Source of the DNA: Elusimicrobiota bacterium
GTDB lineage: Bacteria; Elusimicrobiota; UBA8919
Length of the DNA stretch: 64,000 nt
Direction of reading: 5' to 3'
NCBI GenBank assembly: GCA_028718185.1
Contig: JAQUMH010000001.1
Location: 157,186-221,185 of the forward strand
The notes beneath the pieces are model-generated. The model had not been told where the DNA came from. It saw only the letters and a list, made by a program, of their open reading frames with translations, and made no database searches. Shown here one piece after another: positions 33,137-42,867 of the stretch (within the stretch, counting starts at the first letter, position 1; each line of letters opens with the position of its first letter). Both the position numbers and the translations under genes were made by a program.

Positions 33137-34405
33137 TTACGGGAAAACGCCTCTCAATTTTGAGGCTGTTGCGACTCTGCTTACTGCAAGAATATATGAT
33201 GCGAGACGCATATCACATTTTTCTCTTTCAGCGATTTTTATAACATCTTTAAAACTTTTTGTCATAATTCTTGCAAGTTCTTTGTTGATGCTTTCCAAAT
33301 CCCAAAAATGCGATTGTAAACCCTGTACCCATTCAAAATATGAAATTGTTACTCCACCGGCATTAGCAAGAATATCAGGTAAAACAAATACACCTTTTTT
33401 CTGTAAAATCTCGTCTGCCTCAGGCGTAGTCGGACCATTTGCACCTTCTGCGATAATCTTTGCTTTTATATTCGGTGCATTTTCTTTTGTTATCTGATTT
33501 TCCAAGGCACATGGCGATAGGATATCAACATCCAGATTGAAAAGTTCCTCATTTGCTTTCTTACTATCTTTAATCATATCACCTTCACCAAATCCTTCTA
33601 TTGTTTTTTTGGGATTATTTTTAACATATTCCAGTAATTTAGGAATATCTATTCCTTTTTTGTTAAATAATCCGCCGGAAACATCAGTAACACCGACAAT
33701 TTTACAACCAATTTCATGCAAAAATTCTGCGGTAGCACTACCGACATTTCCAAAACCCTGAATCGCAACTGTACAATCTTTGGGTGACATTTTCAAATGT
33801 TTAAGCGTTTCTCTTACCACTATCATGACTCCCTGACCGGTTGCAGTAAGACGACCTTCGCTTCCGCCAATGTCAATTGGTTTGCCGGTAACAACACCCG
33901 GGGCAGAATAACCGACATTCATTGAATAGGTATCCATTATCCATGCCATGACTTGTGGATTCGTACCGACATCCGGAGCCGGAATATCCTTTTCCGGACC
34001 TATAATTATTGAAATTTCAGCCGTATATCTCCGAGTAAGTTTTTCGAGTTCATTAAGGGACATTTTAGTCGGGTCGCATATGATTCCACCTTTTGCACCG
34101 CCATACGGAATCCCGACAACAGCGCATTTCCAGGTCATCCACATGGCAAGCGCTTTCACTTCATCAAAAGTCACACCCGGATGATACCTAATACCGCCCT
34201 TGGCAGGACCTCTTACAAGATTATGCTGAACACGATAACCTTCAAAAACCTGTACTAAACCATTATCCATACGTATAGGAACGGAAACAATTAAAGAACG
34301 CTTGCATTGTCGAAGTTTTTCATGAACACTTTTATCAAGATTGATTCTTTTAGCTACAATGTCCAACTGCTGGCAAGCCATTTCCCACGGGTTATATTTA
34401 GCCAT
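33137..34405 (-). CDS. gdhA: Glutamate dehydrogenase
   Basis: The enzyme interconverts glutamate and 2-oxoglutarate plus ammonia using NAD(P)H. The 422-residue hexameric-type protein has the substrate-binding GPAKGGIRYHPGV, the catalytic Lys region PYGGAKGGI, and PAPDVGTN. The dinucleotide-binding GFGNVGSATAEF and the late LPDILANAGGVTISYFEW are also present. Length is typical of the small GDH class. The start is ATG 34405 with GGAGG upstream. Cofactor specificity cannot be read with certainty. Confidence 0.97.
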   Translation of the reverse strand: MAKYNPWEMACQQLDIVAKRINLDKSVHEKLRQCKRSLIVSVPIRMDNGLVQVFEGYRVQHNLVRGPAKGGIRYHPGVTFDEVKALAMWMTWKCAVVGIPYGGAKGGIICDPTKMSLNELEKLTRRYTAEISIIIGPEKDIPAPDVGTNPQVMAWIMDTYSMNVGYSAPGVVTGKPIDIGGSEGRLTATGQGVMIVVRETLKHLKMSPKDCTVAIQGFGNVGSATAEFLHEIGCKIVGVTDVSGGLFNKKGIDIPKLLEYVKNNPKKTIEGFGEGDMIKDSKKANEELFNLDVDILSPCALENQITKENAPNIKAKIIAEGANGPTTPEADEILQKKGVFVLPDILANAGGVTISYFEWVQGLQSHFWDLESINKELARIMTKSFKDVIKIAEREKCDMRLASYILAVSRVATASKLRGVFP

Positions 34406-34448
34406 TTTAGTCCTCCAAACATCTCCTTTAAATACACCTTATAAACAA

Positions 34449-34471
34449 GCAAAGCTTCGCTTTGCAGCTAC
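34449..34471 (-). repeat. REP-like hairpin
   Basis: GTAGCT head, then GCAAAGC/GCTTTGC arms. It lies between the antiporter gene and gdhA. Confidence 0.65.
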
Positions 34472-34535
34472 AAATTTATTATATTGTAACAACTAAGTTT
34501 ATTCTATCAAAATAACATTAAAAATCAAGTAATAC

Positions 34536-35999
34536 TTACTTTTTCTGATGACCCAGTAAATCCAATATTTCTTTTGAATTATTATTATTTACAAGAACCA
34601 GCAGGACATCTTCTGACTCAACTTTAGTTTGACCGCTTGGTACTATAAATTTCTCATTTCTTGCAATAAGAGTTATAAGACTGTCCTGCGGTAATCCTAT
34701 TTCTGAAACAGGTTTATCTATCATCCATGAGTTATACGGAACTATAAAATCAATCATTCTCGTATCCAAGTCGTCAGTATATTCAAATTCCAACGGATAT
34801 TTCTTTTTATTTTTAAAAGGAATATCTACTTTTAGTAATTTTGCCATAAAAGGAATAGAAGTTCCCTGTAAAAGTATTGAAGTCAGGACAATAAAGAAAA
34901 CAATATTAAAAATCATATCTGCTTTTGCTATTCCTGCAATAAGTGAAAAAGTCGCCAGTATAATCGGTACTGAACCCCGCAAACCTACCCAGGAAATCAA
35001 TATTTTTTCCCTGAAATTGAAGGATGTCGGCGCCATGGTAATAAACACGCTTATTGGTCGAGCGAGGAACATTAAAAACATTGAAACAATCAATCCTATG
35101 CCGGTTATTGATATTACTTTTGTCGGAAATACAAGAAGACCTAAGGTAAGAAACATAGTAATTTGCATAAGCCACGCTAAACCGTTATGAAAATGTATTA
35201 AGTTCCTTTTTTGTACTATATTACTGTTCCCCATAATTAAACCTACAATGTAAATGGCAAGGAATCCGCTTCCCTTCAATGCATTAACTACAGCATATGT
35301 CAGTAAAACCATTGCCATAGTTAAAACAGGATATAATCCGTCATATTCAAGTTTTATTTTATTAACAAAAAAAACAATCCCTTTTCCAAAAACATATCCC
35401 AAAAGCGTTCCCAACCCCATTTGTAAAACAAACATAAGGAACATATTGGTTATAGAATTATCTGTCTTTATAATAAAACCGATAAAACTTACAGTAAGAA
35501 AAACTGCCATGGGGTCGTTACTTCCTGATTCAAATTCTAATAACGGTCTTAATTTACCCGTAAGACTTATTTTTCTTGACCTTAATATGGAAAATATTGC
35601 AGCAGCATCTGTAGATGATACTATGGAACCAAGCAATAATCCTTCAAAAATAGAAAATTTGAGTACTAAAACCGTAAAACATGCCACCAATAAAGCTGTA
35701 ATAAGAATTCCTATCGTAGAAAGTGCTAATCCTTCAAACAGTATTGTACGAACATTTTTCCATTCTGTTTCCAATCCGCCCAGGAATAGTATAAATATCA
35801 ACGCCACTATTCCGATATATTGAGCAATCTGAGGATTACTGAAGTATCTACCGTCTATCCCCTCAGAACCCGCTAACATGCCAATAACTAAAAAAAACAG
35901 AAGCGAAGGTACACCAAGCCTGCTGGAAGCCTTGCTTGCTATAATACTGATAATGAGAAGACCTGAAATACCTATTAATATAATTTCTAATGATAACAT
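34536..35999 (-). CDS. Potassium (or sodium)/proton antiporter, CPA1 family with TrkA_C-like tail
   Basis: The 487-residue membrane protein has about 12 transmembrane helices with the CPA1 core: SIVSSTDAAAIFSILRSRK, LLEFESGSNDPMAVFL, GLRGSVPIILATFSL. A soluble C-terminal part (about 390-485) resembles a TrkA_C-type domain: FIVPYNSWMIDKPVSEIGLP and VPSGQTKVESEDVLLVLV. This matches NhaP2/CvrA-like K+/H+ antiporters. TrkA_C domains can bind regulatory nucleotides, including c-di-AMP in some relatives, and CdaA is encoded at 17 kb; that link is only inference. Confidence 0.92.
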   Translation of the reverse strand: MLSLEIILIGISGLLIISIIASKASSRLGVPSLLFFLVIGMLAGSEGIDGRYFSNPQIAQYIGIVALIFILFLGGLETEWKNVRTILFEGLALSTIGILITALLVACFTVLVLKFSIFEGLLLGSIVSSTDAAAIFSILRSRKISLTGKLRPLLEFESGSNDPMAVFLTVSFIGFIIKTDNSITNMFLMFVLQMGLGTLLGYVFGKGIVFFVNKIKLEYDGLYPVLTMAMVLLTYAVVNALKGSGFLAIYIVGLIMGNSNIVQKRNLIHFHNGLAWLMQITMFLTLGLLVFPTKVISITGIGLIVSMFLMFLARPISVFITMAPTSFNFREKILISWVGLRGSVPIILATFSLIAGIAKADMIFNIVFFIVLTSILLQGTSIPFMAKLLKVDIPFKNKKKYPLEFEYTDDLDTRMIDFIVPYNSWMIDKPVSEIGLPQDSLITLIARNEKFIVPSGQTKVESEDVLLVLVNNNNSKEILDLLGHQKK

Positions 36000-36002
36000 A
36001 AA

Positions 36003-36095
36003 ATCGTTCTTACGTTCACGTGTTCACATGTTCATTTGTTCATTAGGATTTAAGATTCAAGATTCAAGATTTAAGAATGAGGTCGGTAATTACAT
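36003..36095. repeat. Iterated GTTCA and ATTCAAGA tracts
   Basis: 36005-36041 iterates GTTCACGT/GTTCACAT/GTTCATTT units, and 36048-36080 iterates GATTCAAGATTCAAGATTTAAGA units. Unlike 19700-19790 and 25478-25600, no complementary second arm follows. The tracts lie between rmuC and the antiporter gene. Confidence 0.5.
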
Positions 36096-36118
36096 TTTTT
36101 AAATTACTATTCGCTAAA

Positions 36119-37204
36119 TTATTTGGGACCTTCCCCAATAACTTTTTTTTCATGATGTTCGACAGAGAGAAGTTTATCTCCGAATTTTTCTAATTTTTTG
36201 GCTGTCTCATCAAACTTACCTGAAGTTTTCGCAATATGCCCGCCTAATACCTCAAAATCTTCCCTGAACTTCCCAAAATCGCCCGTCAATCGCGAGAGTG
36301 TTTCCATTATTTTTTTTGCTTTTTCTTCTATCTCCATCCCGCGAAGTCCTAAAACAATCGCCTGTAAATAAGCATAAAAAGAATTCGGCGATACCGGTAT
36401 AACCTTTTTCTGAAGAGCATACGTGGAAATAGAATCTTGTTCACCGCTTTCATCTTTTATTATCATCTCGTAATAAACATTTTCAGCGGGTATATACATA
36501 AGTGCGAAATCAAAAGTACCCTCATCCGGCAAAATGTATTTTGACGAAATTGCATCAACATGTTTTTTCACATCACCGGCAAATTTTTTCCGTGCCTGGC
36601 TCTTTTCTTTTTCAGTAGATATTTCTATCATTTTTCTGAAATTTTCAAGAGGAAACTTAGAATCAACCGGTACAAGTTTTTGTCCGAGATGTATTATTGC
36701 ATCCACTTTTTCGCCGGATTTAAACTGATGCTGCAGCGCATAATATTTTGGCGGAAGAATTTGTGACAGCAAATCACCAAGAAAAAATTCACCTATAATC
36801 CCCCTCAATTTGGGCGCCCTTAATATTTCCTGAAGCGAAGCTATATCCTGCCCGACTTCAAAAACCCGCTTTGTCGCTTCTGAAAGCTGCCCGATGCTTT
36901 TATTTACATCATTGACAACTTTTGTAGCGCTATCTATTCTCTCACCGACAGTTTTCTGTGAATTAAGCAGCTGGTTTGCAACAGATGAAAGCTGTTTGTT
37001 TACCTGCTCGGTTAGTGCTGCTATCTGCTGATTAATAAGTCCTGTATTACCGGTAAGGGTTTCTGATACTTGTTTTCTCAAAGCATCTATTTCCTGCTGA
37101 ATAAGTAAGCTTGAATTAGTATCAGGTGAAGATGTTTTCTTTAAGTTAAAAAATATAAATACTGCAATTGCTGCAACAATAGCGATAACTACAATCATAT
37201 TCAT
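36119..37204 (-). CDS. rmuC: DNA recombination protein RmuC
   Basis: The 361-residue protein has an N-terminal transmembrane helix (about 4-20) and a long coiled coil (about 30-130). The RmuC domain follows (about 135-330) with IGEFFLGDLLSQILPPKYY, QHQFKSGEKVDAIIHLG, VPVDSKFPLENF and a late VIPVSPNSFYAYLQAI. RmuC limits inversions at short inverted repeats in E. coli, notable in a genome so rich in such repeats. It follows the small membrane ORF by 47 nt. Confidence 0.94.
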   Translation of the reverse strand: MNMIVVIAIVAAIAVFIFFNLKKTSSPDTNSSLLIQQEIDALRKQVSETLTGNTGLINQQIAALTEQVNKQLSSVANQLLNSQKTVGERIDSATKVVNDVNKSIGQLSEATKRVFEVGQDIASLQEILRAPKLRGIIGEFFLGDLLSQILPPKYYALQHQFKSGEKVDAIIHLGQKLVPVDSKFPLENFRKMIEISTEKEKSQARKKFAGDVKKHVDAISSKYILPDEGTFDFALMYIPAENVYYEMIIKDESGEQDSISTYALQKKVIPVSPNSFYAYLQAIVLGLRGMEIEEKAKKIMETLSRLTGDFGKFREDFEVLGGHIAKTSGKFDETAKKLEKFGDKLLSVEHHEKKVIGEGPK

Positions 37205-37251
37205 AATTGAATTATACCCAAATAAAATAATATTTCAATAATCCGGTAATA

Positions 37252-37458
37252 TTATTTATTTCTCTTTCTTAATTCGTTCAGCAGTTCTTTTAGCAGTTTA
37301 TTGGTTTCTTTCTCGGTTTCAACTGTCTCTTTTTTTATTTCAATATTTTTATTTAAAAGTTTTTCCGATTTAGAAAACATCCACAATACAAATATAAAAG
37401 CCGCTATGATAAATATTGCAACAAAGTACAATGAATATTTGGTTTCTTTATTTAACAT
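37252..37458 (-). CDS. Small membrane protein with coiled-coil tail (68 aa)
   Basis: One transmembrane helix (about 9-29) is followed by a strongly charged Lys/Glu coiled coil. The start codon overlaps the stop of the ABC permease gene (GATGTTAAATAA), so it is translationally coupled to the exporter and may be an accessory subunit. No family is recognised. Confidence 0.6.
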   Translation of the reverse strand: MLNKETKYSLYFVAIFIIAAFIFVLWMFSKSEKLLNKNIEIKKETVETEKETNKLLKELLNELRKRNK

Positions 37459-39340
37459 CTAAGTTATCTCCGGTATGGTTTCTGCTAAGCTTTTTTACAA
37501 ATTTATACACAAAACTGCGCAAAAATGTATTGCGCAAAAACAGCTGCATAAGATAAATGAAAACAAACATGAGAATTGCATATATTGACAACGTTGTAAT
37601 TTCAAATCTTAATGTATTTAAACCCGATTGAAAAAGAATAGTTTTTTTCAGAATCACCTGCCCCATAACGAAGGGATTGAATTTTGCAATTTTAACAAAG
37701 TATTCAGGCATACTTTCAATAGGCAAAATAAGGTCAGAAACAAACAGGAATACACTGCCGATTGAAATAGCAGCAAGCGTACTGGTTTCCTCCGACGTAA
37801 ACACATAACCGACAAGCATGCCGATCAATATAAATACGATGCTGACCAGAAGAATCACAGGTACAATATTAAATATATTTTCAATAATTTTTGCCTGGAA
37901 GAAATTAGACGAAATGACGAGAATGATAGATACTTGTATAATAATAACTATAAGCGATGAAAGGAAGGTCGCTAAAATAAATGTAAAATTATTGACCGGT
38001 ACTATAAAATTCCTGAAATATGCAGGCGAGTGTTTCTCAAGCATTACAAGTATACAGGAAAGTAAAATACTAATGAACATAATAACAAGAACAATCAGGC
38101 TGGGTAAAAGATAGTTCAAATAAGTATCTTCCCGTGATACCGGTTTTATGACTGTAACTATCGGACTTGTAATATTTTCTGCGTCAGAAACATCGAACAT
38201 TTTAAGTCCATTATTCACACTATCTAACGATATTTTAATATCACTTATTTGTTTTTTTGATTCATCCAATAAATCGATAATCCGGTCTGTTTTATTTCCT
38301 GCCGAAAATATTTTATCTCTTAACTCAGCAATTGATTTCCTCGCAGTTTTTATTAAATCAATTATATTCTTAGTCGCTTTCTTATTAATACCAGTCATTT
38401 TGGGTAAATTATTATTAAAACTTTTCATATCGGATTGTAACGTCTGGTCCAGGTTATTAAAATCTTGTACTAATTGATTTATGTTATCCTTTAACTCGAC
38501 ATATGTTTCGTCATCCTGCGTAGTTGTGCCAGGATTTTCCGATTCTTTATTTCTGATTCCTTCCTGCCGCTTGCTATCCAAATCCTTAAATTTATTTTCA
38601 AAATCCAGAATCTTTTGTTTAACATCAGATTGCGTTTTAATAATTTCATCAATTAATGGAAATGAATATTTAACAAAGCGGTTATTGGTATCCTGCACAA
38701 GAGTCGTATTCCATTCAATTTTCTTTGTTTTTAACGTATCTTCTGAAAACTTAGTATAAATGCGAGCTATTGATGTTTCCACATTATCTGCTGTCTCATG
38801 TTGAGCTGCATTAACCCTAAGAAGCCTGTCCAACGAAGAATCCTGCTTTAAAAGTTCTGTCCTTGATAACTCTATCTTTTTGAGAATTATACCTGTTATA
38901 TCTTTACTAATAGCAACCGACGTAGTTTTTATCTGTGCTGAGATTACATCCAAAATCATATAAACGAGATTGATTTTCGAGTTGTCAACATAAAACGTTA
39001 TTTCGCTTTTCTGTTTTATATCGGTAAAACTCATATTGGGCGGAAATATTATGCACGCATTTACCGCCCCATTTTTTATTTCATAGACACACATTTCCTC
39101 AGATTCTATTTTAATAATTTTAAATTTTTTATTGACTAATTCTTTTACAATTCCTTCTATATCGGTATTATACTGTTGTGCATATATTCCTATTTTAATG
39201 TTGGAAATATTTTTTGTGTTGAATGCAAGTCCTACAAATAAAATAATGAGCACAGGACCGGCAATAACAATTAACGCCGATGAACGGGAACGTATTAATA
39301 GTTTAAAATTCTTTATAATTAACCGGAATAAATTATTCAT
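37448..39340 (-). CDS. ABC-2 type transporter permease with large extracytoplasmic coiled-coil domain
   Basis: The 630-residue protein has one N-terminal transmembrane helix (about 20-40). A large extracytoplasmic region follows (about 45-405) with long Asp/Lys-rich coiled coils (about 180-380), then a C-terminal block of about five to six helices (about 415-610). The layout matches ABC-2/YhgE-Pip-like exporters. It lies directly after its ATPase, with the stop and start 2 nt apart, and is followed by the small membrane ORF. The substrate is unknown; the large exported protein at 40424-42826, just upstream, could be a client, which is inference. Confidence 0.88.
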   Translation of the reverse strand: MNNLFRLIIKNFKLLIRSRSSALIVIAGPVLIILFVGLAFNTKNISNIKIGIYAQQYNTDIEGIVKELVNKKFKIIKIESEEMCVYEIKNGAVNACIIFPPNMSFTDIKQKSEITFYVDNSKINLVYMILDVISAQIKTTSVAISKDITGIILKKIELSRTELLKQDSSLDRLLRVNAAQHETADNVETSIARIYTKFSEDTLKTKKIEWNTTLVQDTNNRFVKYSFPLIDEIIKTQSDVKQKILDFENKFKDLDSKRQEGIRNKESENPGTTTQDDETYVELKDNINQLVQDFNNLDQTLQSDMKSFNNNLPKMTGINKKATKNIIDLIKTARKSIAELRDKIFSAGNKTDRIIDLLDESKKQISDIKISLDSVNNGLKMFDVSDAENITSPIVTVIKPVSREDTYLNYLLPSLIVLVIMFISILLSCILVMLEKHSPAYFRNFIVPVNNFTFILATFLSSLIVIIIQVSIILVISSNFFQAKIIENIFNIVPVILLVSIVFILIGMLVGYVFTSEETSTLAAISIGSVFLFVSDLILPIESMPEYFVKIAKFNPFVMGQVILKKTILFQSGLNTLRFEITTLSIYAILMFVFIYLMQLFLRNTFLRSFVYKFVKKLSRNHTGDNLDVK

Positions 39341-39342
39341 TT

Positions 39343-40326
39343 TCAGGCTCTTTTGTGTTCGGATATCTTTTTATTCAGGAATTTGAACAAGTCATTAAGA
39401 TCTTGCCGTTTAATATCGATTTTTACCAGCTTTTCTTTAGTTATTTCAAGTGCGTGAAATAAAGTATGTAATACCTCTTCTGACTCTTCGGTAACTATGG
39501 TCAGGCAGTTACTGCGCTTGACAATTGATTCTATTGGAAGAACATGTTTTTTTAATTCATCTATAACGGCATCATAGTTTCCCGGATTTATTTCAATGAT
39601 TATGGTCTCTTTATCTTTATAATGTTCTTTCAATTCTACAATTGCTCCGATTTCTTTAATCTGCTTATCATACAGGACATTGATTTTTGTACAATAATTT
39701 TCTATTTCCACTAAAAAATGTGAAGCAATCATGACCGTTGTTCCCTCTGATACTATCTTTTTAATCAAGTCCCATATCTGGTTCCTTAATATCGGGTCAA
39801 GGTCGGCTGTAGGCTCATCGAGAATAAGCAGCTTTGGGTTATGAACCAATGCACATGCTATTCCAAGGCGCTTCTGCATCCCCCCGGACATAAATTGCAT
39901 CTGCCTGTTCGTTGCCTCTTCAAGATCGGTAAGTTCGAGAAGGTGCTTAATGTTATTTTTCCTTTTCTCCTTAGACAATCCGTATAATGCGCCATAGTGA
40001 TTAAGATTTTCATATGCCGTTAACTTAGGATAGAAAGACGGAGTTTGTGGTGCAAAACCGGTAAACATTTTAATCTCTTTATGATGTTTGAAGATAGATT
40101 TAAACTGGTTTTTCCCATTATTACTTGTTTGAAATAATATATCACCCTCTTCAGGAAAATAGTATCCGATAATGGTATGCAGCAATGTCGTTTTCCCGGC
40201 ACCTGACATTCCAATAATGCCAAAAATATCATTTTCATAAACTTCAAGACTCAAATTTTTCAATACATTTTTTTCCCCGAAGGATTTTGATATATTTTCA
40301 ACTTTTAATATAGGTTCGTTTGACAT
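39343..40326 (-). CDS. ABC transporter ATP-binding protein
   Basis: The 327-residue ATPase has Walker A GMSGAGKTT (about 38-46), Q-loop, signature MSGGMQKR (about 147-154), Walker B LLILDEPTADLDP and the H-loop IASH. A C-terminal extension of about 100 residues follows the nucleotide-binding domain, as in DrrA/CcmA-type exporters. It pairs with the permease downstream. Start at ATG 40326. Confidence 0.96.
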   Translation of the reverse strand: MSNEPILKVENISKSFGEKNVLKNLSLEVYENDIFGIIGMSGAGKTTLLHTIIGYYFPEEGDILFQTSNNGKNQFKSIFKHHKEIKMFTGFAPQTPSFYPKLTAYENLNHYGALYGLSKEKRKNNIKHLLELTDLEEATNRQMQFMSGGMQKRLGIACALVHNPKLLILDEPTADLDPILRNQIWDLIKKIVSEGTTVMIASHFLVEIENYCTKINVLYDKQIKEIGAIVELKEHYKDKETIIIEINPGNYDAVIDELKKHVLPIESIVKRSNCLTIVTEESEEVLHTLFHALEITKEKLVKIDIKRQDLNDLFKFLNKKISEHKRA

Positions 40327-40423
40327 GCTTTTTTCCTTTTTACTAATTCTTTCAAATAGAGATTCACAGAGTTTTAATCAGCCTGATTATACATTATTTT
40401 ACATTTTTTACTATATTTTTAAA

Positions 40424-42826
40424 TTATTTGTTTAAAATAAGTTTGTCCTTCTGGTCTTCTGTAAGTAGTCTGGCATAAAAAATATCCGAGTCCGGCTCAT
40501 ATCCCGAAGCTTTTACCGGATAATCATAAGTTTTATCCGGTCTATTAATGTTCAGATAAATCCATTTATTTTTTATGCCTTTACTTTTAATCAGATACTT
40601 ACTCCATTTTTCAATTTGAATGACTTTTTCTATGTTCGCCAGTGAAAGGAAAATACTTTCATCTTTATATCCTGCCGCTTTTTTTTGCTGTATAGATACA
40701 AGAGCATCGATAAAATCATTTAATATTATATCTTCGCCTTTATTCCATTTTAACTTTATTCCATCTTTTTGTTTTTCAGCATAAAAATTACCATAATTTT
40801 TATTGTCAGATTTGTAATTTAATCCAGGTTTTGCCTGATTTAACGTTGTTTTATCAACTTTTAAGCCTGATTTTTCTACATGTTTTTTTATTTCCTTTTT
40901 TGGTGACAGCTTATCAATAATATCTTTTCTTGAAGCAAGAGAAACACCGCCATACAAAAAGAAATTTTGTCCCATAAGCATATAATTACGGGAACTTATC
41001 AACTCCAGACATTCGGTTTTCCGGTTATATTTATTCTTATCTATAAAAGGAATATTTGATTTGTTCTTTAAGTAATCGGTGTTTTTATACCAGGTTTCAA
41101 AATCTAAATTACGTGAAACCTGCACCTGGAACAAAAAATCCAATAAATGCGAATTCTTTACTTTTAATACCGTAAAAATACAACCCCATTTTTGTATTTG
41201 GTCAAGTTTATAGTATTGAGGTTCATAATCTGCTATAGCAGAATAGTGCAAATCCCACCAGCCCAAAAACTCACCGCTCTGAAAATTAGGTTTTGTCTCT
41301 TTTCCGGGAAAAAGCGGATTTGAGGAAGCGGCATAAACACGTGTTGCTGTCGGACTAAACAACAATTTATTACTGTATATTTCGAAATTTTCCTGTCTCA
41401 AACCAAACCATAATCGTGTCTGGGACATTTTCATAAAATCGCTCCAGTAAAGTTTCGGTACTTTTATGTCTATCATAGTTCTAAATCCTGTAACATTACT
41501 CTTTGAAACTGCATCATCATAATTAAGTGCCATTAATTTTGCCGTAAGGTCAGTGTAAAATAGTACCATTCCTGTTTGAGTACCCTGAAGCATACCGTCG
41601 TAACGGGCATGCTGGTACGAATTTCTCATTTCAATATGCTGGAGTAAGTCGTCAAAACGGCGTTCTACAGGATTACCAGACCCGTCTAATTTTCTACGCA
41701 TAACCAAAAGCGGTTCTAACCCGGATTGCTCCTTTATTTTTTTGGCAATTGAAACAATATTATTTATATTAGAAGCAATATAAACATTAAATTCCGTATC
41801 TTGCGGATTAATTAGTTGCGAATTAATAAATTGACTGTCTTTTTGAGAAATTTTCAGCAAATCCTCTGACATGCCGATGTAATTAAACCCCGGATCAAGC
41901 GAAAAACCAATATTCGATTCTCCCTTTGACGGATCAGTGTATGGTATCCTTTTTCTAATTTCGCTCAATAACTGAGATTTCGTAAGTTTACCTGTTGTCA
42001 AATCTTTTCTTATTTTTTTATCGCTACTGATAATTTCATTATATTTTTGGTTTATAAAATATTCATATTCATTTTTATAATGTCTTTCTTTTTCGCTGCT
42101 TATCGGCATATTGTACGCCTGATACAAAGCTGCTATATGTTCAAGAAACAGGGCAGACATGTTGTTCTCGTTGCATTTCCTTCCGCCGAAGATAATGTAT
42201 TTTTCTTCCCATTGTACTTTTGTAATATTATCTATTTTTTCAATAAAATCTTTAAAATCATCTATATTTTTCACTTCTTTCTCATAATAATTATAATCCT
42301 GAGAATATATCTGCCTACCCGGAACTGTTTGAATATAAAAAACGGTTAATACATTAGAAGAAAAATCAACAGAATATTCAAATATATGTACAAATTTAGG
42401 AATTGAATTTGTTTGAAAAGTATTTCTATCAATAATACTTCCTATTAGCGATTTGTCTTTTGCTTTGTCTTGCTGTACTATAACCACACAATCATTATCA
42501 CTAACGAACTTTATTCTCCCGGGTGAAATATCATTTTTTGTTTTATTTTTAAGATATGAATACCGCATCGGTATACTATCCCGCAAAACATCTGCTGATT
42601 TATTCGATGAAATATAAAATTGTGAATCAAGCCCGTACATCGCCCAGTCCCGCAACTGTTCGGATTTTTCATCTACCGACAATGTTTCATAAAAAGGCAT
42701 TAGTTCGGAAATATCTATATTTGTTTTTTTCTGATTTATTATTCGATTGAAAAGAGTATCAGGTTCGGCAGCACATTTATTTGCTGCGGGTAAAAATAAC
42801 ACAACAAATATTATTATTTTTTTCAT
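40424..42826 (-). CDS. Large exported protein of unknown function (800 aa)
   Basis: I do not recognise the family. I start it at ATG 42826, because that gives a typical signal peptide (KKIIIFVVLFLPAANKCAA); a longer reading from 42889 would overlap the helicase gene. The mature protein is soluble, rich in Lys, Asn, Tyr and aromatic residues, with no transmembrane helix and no clear domain motif. The central part (about 350-560) carries RRFDDLLQHIEMRNSYQHARYDG-like and WSDFMKMSQTRLWFGLRQENF-like segments, which would help a profile search. It precedes the ABC exporter operon by 97 nt and follows a repair helicase. Confidence 0.65.
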   Translation of the reverse strand: MKKIIIFVVLFLPAANKCAAEPDTLFNRIINQKKTNIDISELMPFYETLSVDEKSEQLRDWAMYGLDSQFYISSNKSADVLRDSIPMRYSYLKNKTKNDISPGRIKFVSDNDCVVIVQQDKAKDKSLIGSIIDRNTFQTNSIPKFVHIFEYSVDFSSNVLTVFYIQTVPGRQIYSQDYNYYEKEVKNIDDFKDFIEKIDNITKVQWEEKYIIFGGRKCNENNMSALFLEHIAALYQAYNMPISSEKERHYKNEYEYFINQKYNEIISSDKKIRKDLTTGKLTKSQLLSEIRKRIPYTDPSKGESNIGFSLDPGFNYIGMSEDLLKISQKDSQFINSQLINPQDTEFNVYIASNINNIVSIAKKIKEQSGLEPLLVMRRKLDGSGNPVERRFDDLLQHIEMRNSYQHARYDGMLQGTQTGMVLFYTDLTAKLMALNYDDAVSKSNVTGFRTMIDIKVPKLYWSDFMKMSQTRLWFGLRQENFEIYSNKLLFSPTATRVYAASSNPLFPGKETKPNFQSGEFLGWWDLHYSAIADYEPQYYKLDQIQKWGCIFTVLKVKNSHLLDFLFQVQVSRNLDFETWYKNTDYLKNKSNIPFIDKNKYNRKTECLELISSRNYMLMGQNFFLYGGVSLASRKDIIDKLSPKKEIKKHVEKSGLKVDKTTLNQAKPGLNYKSDNKNYGNFYAEKQKDGIKLKWNKGEDIILNDFIDALVSIQQKKAAGYKDESIFLSLANIEKVIQIEKWSKYLIKSKGIKNKWIYLNINRPDKTYDYPVKASGYEPDSDIFYARLLTEDQKDKLILNK

Positions 42827-42867
42827 AGCAATTTGTATAGATTTCGTATGGGGTTTTAAATGGTGAT

